From: Cellulomonas sp.
Lineage (GTDB): Bacteria > Actinomycetota > Actinomycetes > Actinomycetales > Cellulomonadaceae
Assembly: GCA_027451305.1 (NCBI GenBank)
Contig: DAIDJQ010000164.1
Location: 1-12,851 of the forward strand
Direction of reading: 5' to 3'
DNA length: 12,851 nt
The notes below the pieces were generated by a model. It was not told where the DNA came from. It made no database searches and saw nothing but the letters and a program-made list of their open reading frames with translations. A program made the position numbers and the translations under genes. Below, in pieces: positions 6,305-12,851 of this stretch (positions are counted from its first letter, which is position 1; every line of letters begins with the position of its first letter).

Positions 6305-7312
6305 ATGGTCACCATCACCGAGCTGCCGACGCGGCAGCCCACCGAACGGCCTCGTCGCCGGATCGGCATGCGTCAGCGGCTGGGCCGCTGGGACGTCAAG
6401 GTGTCGCCCTACCTGTACATCTCGCCGTTCTTCGTCCTGTTCGCCATCACGGGTCTTTTCCCGCTGCTCTACACGGCGGTCGTCTCGCTCCACAAGTGGA
6501 ACCTGCTGACCGGCGAGGGGCCGTTCGTCGGCTTCAAGAACTACGTGGACGTGCTCCACCAGCCGTTCTTCTGGAAGGCGCTGCGCAACACCTTCAGCAT
6601 CTTCGCGCTGTCGACCATCCCGCAGATCGTCATGGCGCTGGTGGTGGCCGCGGTCCTCAACGCCAACCTCCGCGCCCGCACCTTCTGGCGGATGGGCGTC
6701 CTGGTGCCCTACGTGGTGGCGCCCGTCGCCGTCGCGATGATCTTCGGCCAGATATTCTCCGACCAGTCCGGCATGATGAACGCGATCCTGGAGAAGATCG
6801 GCATCGGCGCGATCGGCTGGCACTCCAACGTCCTGGCCAGCCACGTCGCGATCGCGACGATGGTCAACTACCGCTGGACCGGCTACAACACGCTGGTCAT
6901 CCTGGCGGCGATGCAGGCCATCCCGTCCGACATCTTCGAGGCCGCGATCATCGACGGCGCGTCCCGGGTCCGCCAGTTCTTCTCGGTGACCATCCCGATG
7001 ATCCGGCCGACCCTGCTGTTCGTCGTCATCACGTCGACCATCGGCGGGCTGCAGATCTTCGACGAGCCGACGATGTTCGACCAGCAGAACTCCGCGACCA
7101 CCGCCGGAGGCGCCGACGGACAGTTCGTCACGGTGACCATGTACCTGTACCAGCTCGGCTGGGGCAGCCAGAACAACCTGGGCCGTTCCGCCGCGGTCGC
7201 ATGGTTGCTGTTCCTCGTCATCCTCGCGATCTCCCTGGTGAACTACGGGTTCACCAAGCGGATCGCGTCCGACTCCGGCGCCGTGCGCCGGGCACGGAAG
7301 GTCCGGTCATGA
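6305..7312 (+). CDS. cebF: Sugar ABC transporter permease, CebF-like (MalF family)
   Basis: This is a 335-residue inner-membrane permease with about six hydrophobic segments, the first at about residues 37-59 (LYISPFFVLFAITGLFPLLY). The EAA loop that docks the ATPase is EAAIIDGASRVRQFF from residue 212. It pairs with the next gene product to form the transmembrane channel for the sugar bound by the upstream lipoprotein. The ATG at 6305 has GAGGAG (6291-6296) 8 bases upstream. The stop overlaps the next start by four bases (ATGA), which indicates translational coupling. No ATPase gene is linked, as is usual for actinobacterial sugar importers that share MsiK. Confidence 0.93.
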   Translation: MVTITELPTRQPTERPRRRIGMRQRLGRWDVKVSPYLYISPFFVLFAITGLFPLLYTAVVSLHKWNLLTGEGPFVGFKNYVDVLHQPFFWKALRNTFSIFALSTIPQIVMALVVAAVLNANLRARTFWRMGVLVPYVVAPVAVAMIFGQIFSDQSGMMNAILEKIGIGAIGWHSNVLASHVAIATMVNYRWTGYNTLVILAAMQAIPSDIFEAAIIDGASRVRQFFSVTIPMIRPTLLFVVITSTIGGLQIFDEPTMFDQQNSATTAGGADGQFVTVTMYLYQLGWGSQNNLGRSAAVAWLLFLVILAISLVNYGFTKRIASDSGAVRRARKVRS

Positions 7313-8232
7313 GCGCCCCGTCCGTCGCATCGATCGAGCAGTTCGCGGGCCGCGGCGCGGCGCGCGCCGCCGCCCGCCGCCAGGCCCAGAAGGGGGCCGG
7401 TGCCGACCGTCGGCCGCGGTGGCTGACCTACGCCGTGCTCACGGTCGTCCTGCTCATCGCCGTCTACCCGCTCTACTACGCCTTCCTGATCGCCTCCTCC
7501 ACCAAGGAGGACGTCGCGCGCCACCCGATCCCCTCGCTGCTGCCCGGGTCCCACCTGCTGAAGAACATGGCGTCCGTCGTCAACTCGGACATCGGGTTCT
7601 GGTCCGCTCTGGGCAACTCGCTGATCGTGTCCACGATCACCGCGCTGTCGGTCGTGCTGTTCTCGACGCTGGCCGGCTACTCGTTCGCGAAGCTGCGGTT
7701 CCGCGGCCGGGGACCGCTGCTCGTGTTCGTCATCGCGACGACGGCCATCCCGACTCAGCTCGGTGTGGTGCCGCTCTTCCTCGTGATGAAGCAGCTGCAC
7801 CTGATCGGGAAGCTGCCGGCCGTGATCCTGCCCGCGCTGGTCACCGCGTTCGGCGTGTTCTGGATGACGCAGTACCTCGAGGGTGCGCTGCCGTACGAGC
7901 TGATCGAGGCGGCCCGCGTGGACGGCGCCTCGATGTTCCGCACGTTCTGGTCGATCGCGCTGCCCGCGGCCCGGCCCGCGGCCACGATGCTCGGCCTGTT
8001 CGCGTTCGTCGCCAACTGGACGAACTACTTCTGGCCTCTCGTCGTGCTCGGTGCCGTGCCGGGCCGGACGACGCTGCCCGTGGCGCTCAAGATGCTCCAG
8101 GCCCACTACTACGCCGACTACTCGCAGATCATGGCCGGGGTGTTCGTCTCGGTGCTGCCGCTGCTGATCTTGTTCCTCGTGGCCGGTCGCCAGCTGGTGT
8201 CGGGCATCATGCAGGGGGCGGTGAAGGGCTGA
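7309..8232 (+). CDS. cebG: Sugar ABC transporter permease, CebG-like (MalG family)
   Basis: This 307-residue inner-membrane permease is the partner of the preceding one. An Ala/Arg-rich cytoplasmic N-terminus of about 38 residues precedes the first membrane helix (LTYAVLTVVLLIAVYPLYY). The EAA loop is EAARVDGASMFRTFW from residue 200, and the protein ends with the short cytoplasmic tail common in this family (LVSGIMQGAVKG). Its ATG overlaps the upstream stop codon, so the two permeases are probably made in equal amounts. The second LacI gene follows after 26 bases. Confidence 0.93.
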   Translation: MSAPSVASIEQFAGRGAARAAARRQAQKGAGADRRPRWLTYAVLTVVLLIAVYPLYYAFLIASSTKEDVARHPIPSLLPGSHLLKNMASVVNSDIGFWSALGNSLIVSTITALSVVLFSTLAGYSFAKLRFRGRGPLLVFVIATTAIPTQLGVVPLFLVMKQLHLIGKLPAVILPALVTAFGVFWMTQYLEGALPYELIEAARVDGASMFRTFWSIALPAARPAATMLGLFAFVANWTNYFWPLVVLGAVPGRTTLPVALKMLQAHYYADYSQIMAGVFVSVLPLLILFLVAGRQLVSGIMQGAVKG

Positions 8233-8258
8233 ACGTCCCGCGGCCGAGGGACCGCGTC

Positions 8259-9296
8259 ATGGGCGAGCCGCCCGACGTCGGCCGCGGCGCACCGGTGCCG
8301 CCGACGCTCGAGGAGGTCGCGGCGCGAGCCGGGGTGTCACGGTCGACCGCCTCCCGGGCGATCAACGGCGGCGACCGGGTGTCGCCGGGCGCGCTCGCCG
8401 CCGTGCGGACCGCGGTGGCTGACCTCGGCTACTCACCGAACCGCGCGGCACGGTCGCTCGTCACGCGGCGCACGGACTCCATCGCCCTGGTGGTGCCCGA
8501 ACCCGACGAGCTCGCGTTGTCGGACCCGTTCGTGCTCGCGATCCTGCAGGGGCTGTCGAGCTCGCTCGCGGACTCCGACGTCCAGGTGGTGCTGGTGATC
8601 GCGCGGCCCGGTCAGTCGGAACGGACGGTCCGGTTCCTGCAGGGCGGTCACGTGGACGGTGCGGTGGTGGTGTCCCACCATCGTGGGGGAGACCTGGACC
8701 CCGCACTGGCGCACCTGCCGCTGCCGCTCGTCTTCGTCGGCCGCCCGTTGGTCGGCGAGGACCTGCGCCCCGAGCAGTACGTCGACACGGACAACGAGGG
8801 TGGCGCCGCCCAGGCGACCCGGCACCTGATCGCGCGTGGGCGGCGGCGGATCGCGACGATCGCGGGCCCCGTCGACATGTCGGCGGGCCTGGAGCGGCTC
8901 ACGGGCTGGCGCCGTGCCCTGGCGGAGGCGGGTCGCCCGGTGGACGCCGTCGTGCACGCCGACTTCACCTCCGCCGGCGGACAGGCGGCCGCGCACCGCC
9001 TGCTCGACGAGCACCCCGACGTCGACGGCATCGTCGCGGCCTCCGACCTGATCGCGGTCGGTGCGATGGCGGCGCTCGCGGCGCGCGGCAAGCGGGTCCC
9101 GGCGGACGTGGCCGTCGTGGGCTACGACGACCTCGGGGTGGCAGCCGACGCGCTCCCGCCGCTGACCACCGTGGTCCAGCCGGCGGTGGCGATGGCCCAG
9201 GCTGCCGGGGCACGGCTCCTCGACCTGCTCGCCGGTGGTCCGCCGCGCGCCCCGGAGGTCTTCCCGGCGACCCTGGTGGTCCGGGCGTCCAGCTGA
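8259..9296 (+). CDS. Second LacI-family repressor, last gene of the transporter operon
   Basis: This is a 345-residue LacI-family regulator with its helix-turn-helix at about residues 16-38, an identical GVSRSTASRAINGG core and an identical YSPNRAARSLVTRRTDSIAL hinge region compared with the divergent repressor at 3340-4389. By my hand alignment about two thirds of all positions are identical; differences cluster in the effector domain, around residues 150-165 and 215-260. The ATG at 8259 is preceded by GAGGG (8246-8250) with 8-base spacing. The frame stays open far upstream, but that part overlaps the permease gene and is not coding. Being last in the operon it probably represses, it would give negative feedback. 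It may sense a different ligand from its paralogue; the identical reading head implies the same operator. Confidence 0.9.
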   Translation: MGEPPDVGRGAPVPPTLEEVAARAGVSRSTASRAINGGDRVSPGALAAVRTAVADLGYSPNRAARSLVTRRTDSIALVVPEPDELALSDPFVLAILQGLSSSLADSDVQVVLVIARPGQSERTVRFLQGGHVDGAVVVSHHRGGDLDPALAHLPLPLVFVGRPLVGEDLRPEQYVDTDNEGGAAQATRHLIARGRRRIATIAGPVDMSAGLERLTGWRRALAEAGRPVDAVVHADFTSAGGQAAAHRLLDEHPDVDGIVAASDLIAVGAMAALAARGKRVPADVAVVGYDDLGVAADALPPLTTVVQPAVAMAQAAGARLLDLLAGGPPRAPEVFPATLVVRASS

Positions 9297-9358
9297 GCGG
9301 CCGCCTTCCGGCGACGTCGGGTCCGGGTGCCCCTGGCGGGCGGTCCGCGTCGGCCGCT
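9296..9358. terminator. Possible weak terminator between convergent genes
   Basis: AGCGGCCG (9296-9303) is complementary to CGGCCGCT (9351-9358), with 47 bases between. This could close a long stem-loop between the convergent LacI and DUF2505 genes, but the loop is large and the pairing may be chance. Confidence 0.2.
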
Positions 9359-9366
9359 GCCGGGCG

Positions 9367-9870
9367 TCAGACGGTGTGCTCAGCCAGCCAGCGGGTGGCG
9401 ACCGCCTGCTCGGTGGCGAGGGCGTCGCGCACCGCACTGGCAGCGGCCTTCTCGACGGCGGCGCCGAACAGCGGGACGGCGGCTCGCAGCTCCCCGTCGT
9501 AGGTGAGGGTGCAGGCGTACGGGCCCACGGCCCGAAGGCTGGTCCGGCCGGTCATCCGGACCGGTGCGCCGACCACCTCGACGACGACCGTGCCGTGGCG
9601 GCCGTCCACGTCGGGCTCGTCCCACGCCTCCACCTGCCGGACGTCGATCCGCGCGCCGACCAGCGACCGCAGCTGCGCCGGGATCTGGTCGGTCGGCAGG
9701 GAGCGTCGTGTGGTCACGGTGAACCCGTCGTCCGGTGTCCCGGCCACCACCACCTCGCCGTCGGCGTCCCCGGTCGCGGAGACCTTGGCACGGACGTACG
9801 CCGGGTCGGCGAGCATGCGGCCGGCCCCTGCCACGTCGGTCGGCAGGTCCAGCGTCACACGCAGCTGCAC
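9367..9870 (-). CDS. DUF2505 family protein (START/SRPBCC-like fold)
   Basis: This 167-residue protein resembles the actinobacterial DUF2505 family, small soluble proteins related to the START/SRPBCC lipid- and ligand-binding fold. It begins QLRVTLDLPTDVAGAGRMLADPAY, typical of polyketide-cyclase-like proteins, and has alternating beta strands in the middle (GFTVTTRRSLPTDQIPAQLR, TGRTSLRAVGPYACTLTYDGEL). The C-terminal helix EKAAASAVRDALATEQAVATRWL would cover the ligand pocket. No function is known. The GTG start is chosen because AAGGAGG lies directly upstream (6-base gap), so unlike its neighbours it has a good ribosome binding site. It is divergent from the PdtaS-like kinase gene, with 122 bases between. 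Confidence 0.78.
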   Translation of the reverse strand: MQLRVTLDLPTDVAGAGRMLADPAYVRAKVSATGDADGEVVVAGTPDDGFTVTTRRSLPTDQIPAQLRSLVGARIDVRQVEAWDEPDVDGRHGTVVVEVVGAPVRMTGRTSLRAVGPYACTLTYDGELRAAVPLFGAAVEKAAASAVRDALATEQAVATRWLAEHTV

Positions 9871-9980
9871 AGTGAGCCTCCTTCGGGCGGGGCGCCGGTG
9901 CACCGCCGCTCCACGTGCGGCACGATCGGTTGCGGCGAGGGTATCCCGCAGGGGCAGCCGCCGGGGGTCGGTCGCACGCC

Positions 9981-9992
9981 TACCCTGGTCCG
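9981..9992 (+). promoter_or_regulatory. Candidate -10 element for a leaderless pdtaS transcript
   Basis: TACCCT at 9981-9986 ends 6 bases before the GTG at 9993, and no Shine-Dalgarno is present. This is the typical layout of an actinobacterial leaderless gene. The rest of the 122-base spacer (9871-9992) holds the DUF2505 ribosome binding site; I see no clear -35. Confidence 0.5.
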
Positions 9993-11477
9993 GTGTCAAC
10001 CCTGAGCACGCTGGCCGATCGCTACGGTAGCCTCGAGCCCGCCGACCTGGAGTGGTTGCACCTCCTCGTCGGCGACTGGCAGCTGATCTCGGACCTCGCG
10101 TTCGCCGACCTGGTGCTGTGGCTGCCGACCACCGACGACGACTTCCTCGCCGTGGCGCAGGTGCGGCCGTCGACCGCCGCCACCGTGCACTACGACGACG
10201 TGGTCGGCTCCCGGCTGCCCGAGGGACAGCGCGCCCAGCTGCAGCGGGCACTCGTCGAGCAGCGTCCCCAGCGGTCCCGCGAGCCGCGCTGGTTCGGCGA
10301 GTACGCGGTGCGCGAGGAGGCGATCCCCGTAGTCCGCAAGGGCCGGGCCGTGGCGGTGCTCGCACGCCAGACGAACCTGGGCGGCGCCCGGACGCCGAGC
10401 CGGCTCGAGCTGAACTTCGTCGAGGCGGCCGACGACCTGCTCGGCATGGTCGCGCGGGGGGAGTTCCCCGCCGCCGACGCGCCTACCGGGCCTCGGCGCG
10501 GTGCGCCGCGCGTCGCCGACGGGCTGATCCGGCTCAACGGCGAGGGGGAGGTGCTCTACGCCAGCCCGAACGCGCTGTCCTGCTTCCACCGCCTGGGCGC
10601 CCTCGGCGACCTCGTCGGTCGTTCGCTCATCGAGGTGACCACCGACCTGCTCGACGCCGACGCCGCTGTCGACGAGTCCATGCCGCTGGTGCTGATGGGC
10701 CGTGCTCCCTGGCGGGTGGACGTCGAGACCCGCGGCGTGGCGCTCTCGTTGCGTGCCGTGCCGCTCACCGAGGGCTCAGATCGCGTCGGCGCAGTGCTGC
10801 TGTGCCGCGACGTCTCGGAGCTGCGTCGTCGTGAACGCGAGCTGATCACCAAGGACGCCACGATCCGCGAGATCCACCACCGCGTGAAGAACAACCTGCA
10901 GACGGTGGCCGCCCTGCTGCGGCTGCAGTCGCGCCGGGTGAGCAGCGACGAGGCGAAGGACGCGCTCGCGGAGGCCGAGCGGCGGGTGGCGACGATCGCA
11001 CTGGTGCACGAGACGTTGTCGCAGACCCTGGACGAGACCGTGCCGTTCGACGACCTGATCGGCCGCAGCCTGCGGCTCGCGGCCGACGTGGCGACCCAGC
11101 ACGGCGCTCAGGTCCGGACCCGGGTGCAGGGCTCGTTCGGGCTGGTGCGCGCCGAGGACGCCACGGCGCTCGCCCTGGTGCTCACCGAGCTGGTCACCAA
11201 CGCGGTGGAGCACGGGTTCAGCGGCCGCGCGGCCGGCACGGTGGAGGTCACCGCCGAACGTGCCGGAGACCTGCTGCACGTGACCGTCTCCGACAACGGG
11301 GCCGGCGTGCCGAGCGAGCACGGGGCGGGGACGGGTCTGGGGACCCAGATCGTCTCGACACTGGTGCGCAACGAGCTGGGCGGCACCATCGCCTGGCGGC
11401 CGCGGCCGGGCGGGGGGACGAGCGTGGAGCTGCAGGCGCGGCTTCGGGTGAACCGCGACGCGGCCACCGTGGCGTGA
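9993..11477 (+). CDS. pdtaS: PdtaS-like sensor histidine kinase (HisKA_2 family)
   Basis: This is a 494-residue cytosolic two-component sensor with no membrane segment, close in length to M. tuberculosis PdtaS (about 500). Domains in order are an N-terminal GAF-like sensor (about 1-145), a PAS domain (about 165-270, LIRLNGEGEVLYASPNALS), a HisKA_2 dimerisation and phosphotransfer helix with IHHRVKNNLQTVAALLRLQ (His295/His296), and an HATPase with N-box ELVTNAVEHGF (Asn403), DNGAGVP and GLGTQIV. It would phosphorylate an ANTAR-type RNA-binding response regulator (PdtaR), which is not in the window. The GTG at 9993 is chosen because a -10 box sits 6 bases upstream and the protein then starts like the family. 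It is convergent with whiB1, the same arrangement as Rv3219/Rv3220c. Confidence 0.92.
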   Translation: MSTLSTLADRYGSLEPADLEWLHLLVGDWQLISDLAFADLVLWLPTTDDDFLAVAQVRPSTAATVHYDDVVGSRLPEGQRAQLQRALVEQRPQRSREPRWFGEYAVREEAIPVVRKGRAVAVLARQTNLGGARTPSRLELNFVEAADDLLGMVARGEFPAADAPTGPRRGAPRVADGLIRLNGEGEVLYASPNALSCFHRLGALGDLVGRSLIEVTTDLLDADAAVDESMPLVLMGRAPWRVDVETRGVALSLRAVPLTEGSDRVGAVLLCRDVSELRRRERELITKDATIREIHHRVKNNLQTVAALLRLQSRRVSSDEAKDALAEAERRVATIALVHETLSQTLDETVPFDDLIGRSLRLAADVATQHGAQVRTRVQGSFGLVRAEDATALALVLTELVTNAVEHGFSGRAAGTVEVTAERAGDLLHVTVSDNGAGVPSEHGAGTGLGTQIVSTLVRNELGGTIAWRPRPGGGTSVELQARLRVNRDAATVA

Positions 11478-11553
11478 GGCCCTAGACCCGGCGAGAGGGG
11501 CACGAGTCGTCGTCCTGCGACCCTCCGGCCGGCGAGACGAGGCCGGACGCAGC

Positions 11554-11588
11554 AGGACCGGCGCGCCGCGGGTGCGGCGGCCGGTCCT
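11554..11588. terminator. Hairpin between convergent pdtaS and whiB1
   Basis: AGGACCGGC (11554-11562) pairs with GCCGGTCCT (11580-11588), and CGCCGC (11564-11569) pairs with GCGGCG (11574-11579) around a GGGT loop. This gives a 15-bp stem with one bulged G. It is symmetric, so it can act for both convergent genes, but there is no T-tract on either side. Confidence 0.7.
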
Positions 11589-11614
11589 GAGAGGTGCTGC
11601 GGGACCCGGGAGAG

Positions 11615-11863
11615 TCAGCTGGCGCGGCGCTGGCGGGCCGTGCGGCGCTTGAGAGCGCGGCGCTCGTCCTCGGAGAGGCCGCCCCAGACGCCGGCGTCCT
11701 GACCGGTCTCGATCGCCCACTTCAGGCAGGTGTCGACCACGTCGCAACGACGGCAGACGGCCTTGGCCTCCTCGATCTGCACCAGGGCCGGCCCCGTGTT
11801 GCCGATGGGGAAGAACAGCTCAGGGTCCTCGTCGAGGCACGCTGCGCGGTGGCGCCAGTCCAT
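11615..11863 (-). CDS. whiB1: WhiB1-type iron-sulfur transcription regulator
   Basis: This 82-residue protein is nearly collinear with M. tuberculosis WhiB1 (84 residues). It starts MDWRHRAACLDEDPELFFP and carries the four cluster ligands Cys9, Cys37, Cys40 and Cys46 that hold a [4Fe-4S] cluster, then the GVWGG turn (58-62) and the basic DNA-binding tail EDERRALKRRTARQRR. WhiB1 is an essential regulator in mycobacteria that binds the primary sigma factor and whose cluster reacts with nitric oxide. The ATG at 11863 has AAGGAGA 5-6 bases upstream; an in-frame upstream ATG at 11881 would add six residues and is not needed. It is convergent with the PdtaS gene. Confidence 0.96.
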   Translation of the reverse strand: MDWRHRAACLDEDPELFFPIGNTGPALVQIEEAKAVCRRCDVVDTCLKWAIETGQDAGVWGGLSEDERRALKRRTARQRRAS

Positions 11864-12014
11864 GAGATCTCCTTGGCACATGACTGCCCCGCGCCCGATC
11901 GGGGGCGCAGCGGACCGTCGTGGGAAAAGTGGGGGGTGGGATGACTTGCTGGCTCAAGGTTCACACCCGGCACCCGACTGCACAAGGGTTACGGGAACGT
12001 TTCGATGTCGTGAC

Positions 12015-12034
12015 GTGTGAGGCGTTCGTCACAC
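12015..12034. promoter_or_regulatory. Palindrome GTGTGA-N8-TCACAC upstream of whiB1
   Basis: GTGTGA (12015-12020) and TCACAC (12029-12034) are exact inverted repeats with an 8-base spacer. The half-sites are those of CRP/GlxR-type cAMP regulators, which control whiB1 in M. tuberculosis, but their consensus TGTGA-N6-TCACA has a spacer two bases shorter. It may be a variant CRP site or the operator of another dimeric regulator. Confidence 0.45.
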
Positions 12035-12306
12035 CTGTGTCTCGGCTGAGCGGTTCCCGCGACTCGTGAGGTCTCGCCGGTCGGACGTTCGTCCAGGTCA
12101 GCCCATGATTTGCCAGTTATGGCCGCTGACCAGGGCTGCGACCGACCGCGGGTGTCTCGTGAGGTGCGCCGCGGCGATGTGTGGGCCGCATCACGGCGCT
12201 CGCCCGAGATGGCGGGCAGATGAACGTAGGACGAAGGACCTAGGTCTCGGCTCGAGGGTGTGGTCGGCGGTACCCGGTGGATCTGCTATATACCCCTGCG
12301 GCACCG

Positions 12307-12319
12307 TAGGGTCGTCGCC
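12307..12319 (+). promoter_or_regulatory. Candidate -10 element for a leaderless membrane-protein transcript
   Basis: TAGGGT at 12307-12312 ends 7 bases before the GTG at 12320, with no Shine-Dalgarno between. This fits a leaderless start like those at 1658 and 9993. Confidence 0.45.
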
Positions 12320-12835
12320 GTGCAGCCCTCCTTCGACGCGGCGTCGTCCGCCCACCGTCCGGCCCAAGGGCGGGGCGGGCCAGGTTCGGCGCCGACCCCC
12401 GGCGTGCGGCCGACCCCTCCTCGGCGGCCCTCGGTCGTGTGGGTGGTCGTGGCGTTCGTGTGGGTCGAGGCGCTCCTCGTTGGGGTGGCCGCCGTCACGT
12501 TCGTGGTGGTCGTGGTGCGCGGTGCGCAGCTGCCGGCTGCGTCGCTCACGCTCGCGGTCATCGCGGGCGGGCTCGCAGCACTCCTGCTCGGTGCGGGCCG
12601 GGCGCTGCTGCGGGGCCGGCGATGGGCCCGCAGCCCGGTGATGACGGTCCAGGTGCTGCTGGTGGTCATGGCCGTGAGCTCGTGGCGCACCGCCCCGCAG
12701 CCGTGGCCCGCGGCCGGCGTGGCGCTGGGGCTCGCTGCGGCGGGGGGCCTCCTGCTGCCTCCCGTCGTCGCCTGGACCGTGCCGTCCGCGGGGCCGGCCG
12801 ACGATCCGACCGGGGCCGGTCAGCAACCCGGCTGA
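12320..12835 (+). CDS. Small four-helix membrane protein of unknown function
   Basis: This is a predicted 171-residue protein that I cannot assign a role. The first 37 residues are Pro/Gly/Arg-rich and likely cytoplasmic. Four hydrophobic segments follow at about 39-66 (VVWVVVAFVWVEALLVGVAA), 73-93, 106-121 and 131-154. The loop between the second and third, LLRGRRWARSPV, is basic and therefore cytoplasmic, and the Arg/Trp pattern is common in short actinobacterial membrane proteins of unknown role. The C-terminus is short and hydrophilic. The GTG at 12320 is preferred because a -10-like box lies 7 bases upstream and the protein then starts with an ordinary hydrophilic tail; an in-frame GTG at 12260 would add 20 residues covering the promoter-like DNA. 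It is divergent from whiB1. Confidence 0.7.
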   Translation: MQPSFDAASSAHRPAQGRGGPGSAPTPGVRPTPPRRPSVVWVVVAFVWVEALLVGVAAVTFVVVVVRGAQLPAASLTLAVIAGGLAALLLGAGRALLRGRRWARSPVMTVQVLLVVMAVSSWRTAPQPWPAAGVALGLAAAGGLLLPPVVAWTVPSAGPADDPTGAGQQPG

Positions 12836-12851
12836 GCCGGTCCGCCCGCAC

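Larger units (their letters stand above)
11864..12319. promoter_or_regulatory. 456-base divergent intergenic region upstream of whiB1 and the membrane-protein gene
   Basis: No convincing gene lies here. On the minus strand, for whiB1, TTGTGC (complement of 11980-11985) with GAACCT (complement of 11957-11962) 17 bases away is a possible promoter, which would leave a leader of about 90 bases. That leader contains a 6-bp hairpin (GCGCCC 11891-11896 with GGGCGC 11903-11908). Further upstream is a 20-bp palindrome at 12015-12034. From about 12040 to 12280 I see nothing definable. Confidence 0.45.

Noticed and set aside
7419..8258. In-frame upstream extension of the second LacI gene, suggesting a fusion protein
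   Set aside because: The extension overlaps the CebG-like permease in another frame and is Arg/Ala-rich; the ATG at 8259 has a ribosome binding site and gives a normal LacI protein.
9150..9165. GCGCTCCCG within the second LacI gene as a further operator
   Set aside because: Only the right half of the operator is present and it is inside coding sequence; half-sites of this GC-rich type are expected by chance.
12063..12165. Direct repeat CTCGTGAGGT (12063-12072 and 12156-12165)
   Set aside because: Only two short copies with no further structure; could be chance.
12121..12280. Possible tRNA or small RNA in the whiB1 upstream region
   Set aside because: I could find no cloverleaf arms, T-loop signature or terminator-like hairpin to support one.
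12066..12641. Possible gene on the plus strand starting upstream of the membrane-protein gene
   Set aside because: Arg/Ser-rich composition, no family resemblance, and it overlaps the more plausible membrane protein in another frame.
1..12851. Mobile elements, CRISPR arrays, toxin-antitoxin or phage genes
   Set aside because: No transposase, integrase, regular repeat array or toxin-like protein is present; composition and gene content are uniform.

Overview
The window is a high-GC (roughly 70%) chromosomal segment of an actinobacterium. A Micrococcales, Cellulomonas-like organism is my best guess. The evidence is a coproporphyrin-type heme gene pair, a WhiB1 regulator, a PdtaS-type sensor kinase convergent with whiB1 (the same arrangement as in Mycobacterium tuberculosis), several apparently leaderless genes, and CebR-type operators of the kind known from cellulose-degrading actinobacteria. 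I see no mobile elements, CRISPR arrays, rRNA or tRNA genes. The window looks like stable core and carbon-use chromosome.

Layout. (1) 1-1559, plus strand: the 3' part of ferrochelatase (hemH/cpfC) followed by hemQ/chdC. These are the last two steps of the coproporphyrin-dependent heme pathway, and a strong hairpin closes the unit. (2) 1658-2017, plus: a small META-domain protein, probably leaderless. (3) 4389-2049, minus: a CebR-like LacI repressor, then a Glu/Leu/Phe/Val-type dehydrogenase 31 bases downstream on the same strand. (4) 4390-4914: a 525-base divergent control region with two pairs of CebR-like operators, a candidate promoter and a perfect inverted repeat next to the ribosome binding site. 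(5) 4915-9296, plus: an ABC sugar-uptake operon made of a lipoprotein binding protein, two permeases and a second LacI repressor. The two repressors are paralogues, about two thirds identical by my hand alignment, with the same helix-turn-helix core and hinge. (6) 9870-9367, minus: a DUF2505 protein. (7) 9993-11477, plus: PdtaS-like histidine kinase. (8) 11863-11615, minus: WhiB1. (9) 11864-12319: intergenic control DNA. (10) 12320-12835, plus: a small four-helix membrane protein of unknown role.

How the parts work together. The central block is most simply a cello-oligosaccharide (CebEFG-type) importer controlled by two related repressors. One is transcribed divergently, the other is the last gene of the operon it probably represses. 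Both are predicted to read the same operator. No transporter ATPase and no beta-glucosidase is present, so an MsiK-type shared ATPase and an intracellular glucosidase must be encoded elsewhere. The most unusual feature is this two-repressor, four-operator design. I found no clearly new gene system; the novelty is regulatory.
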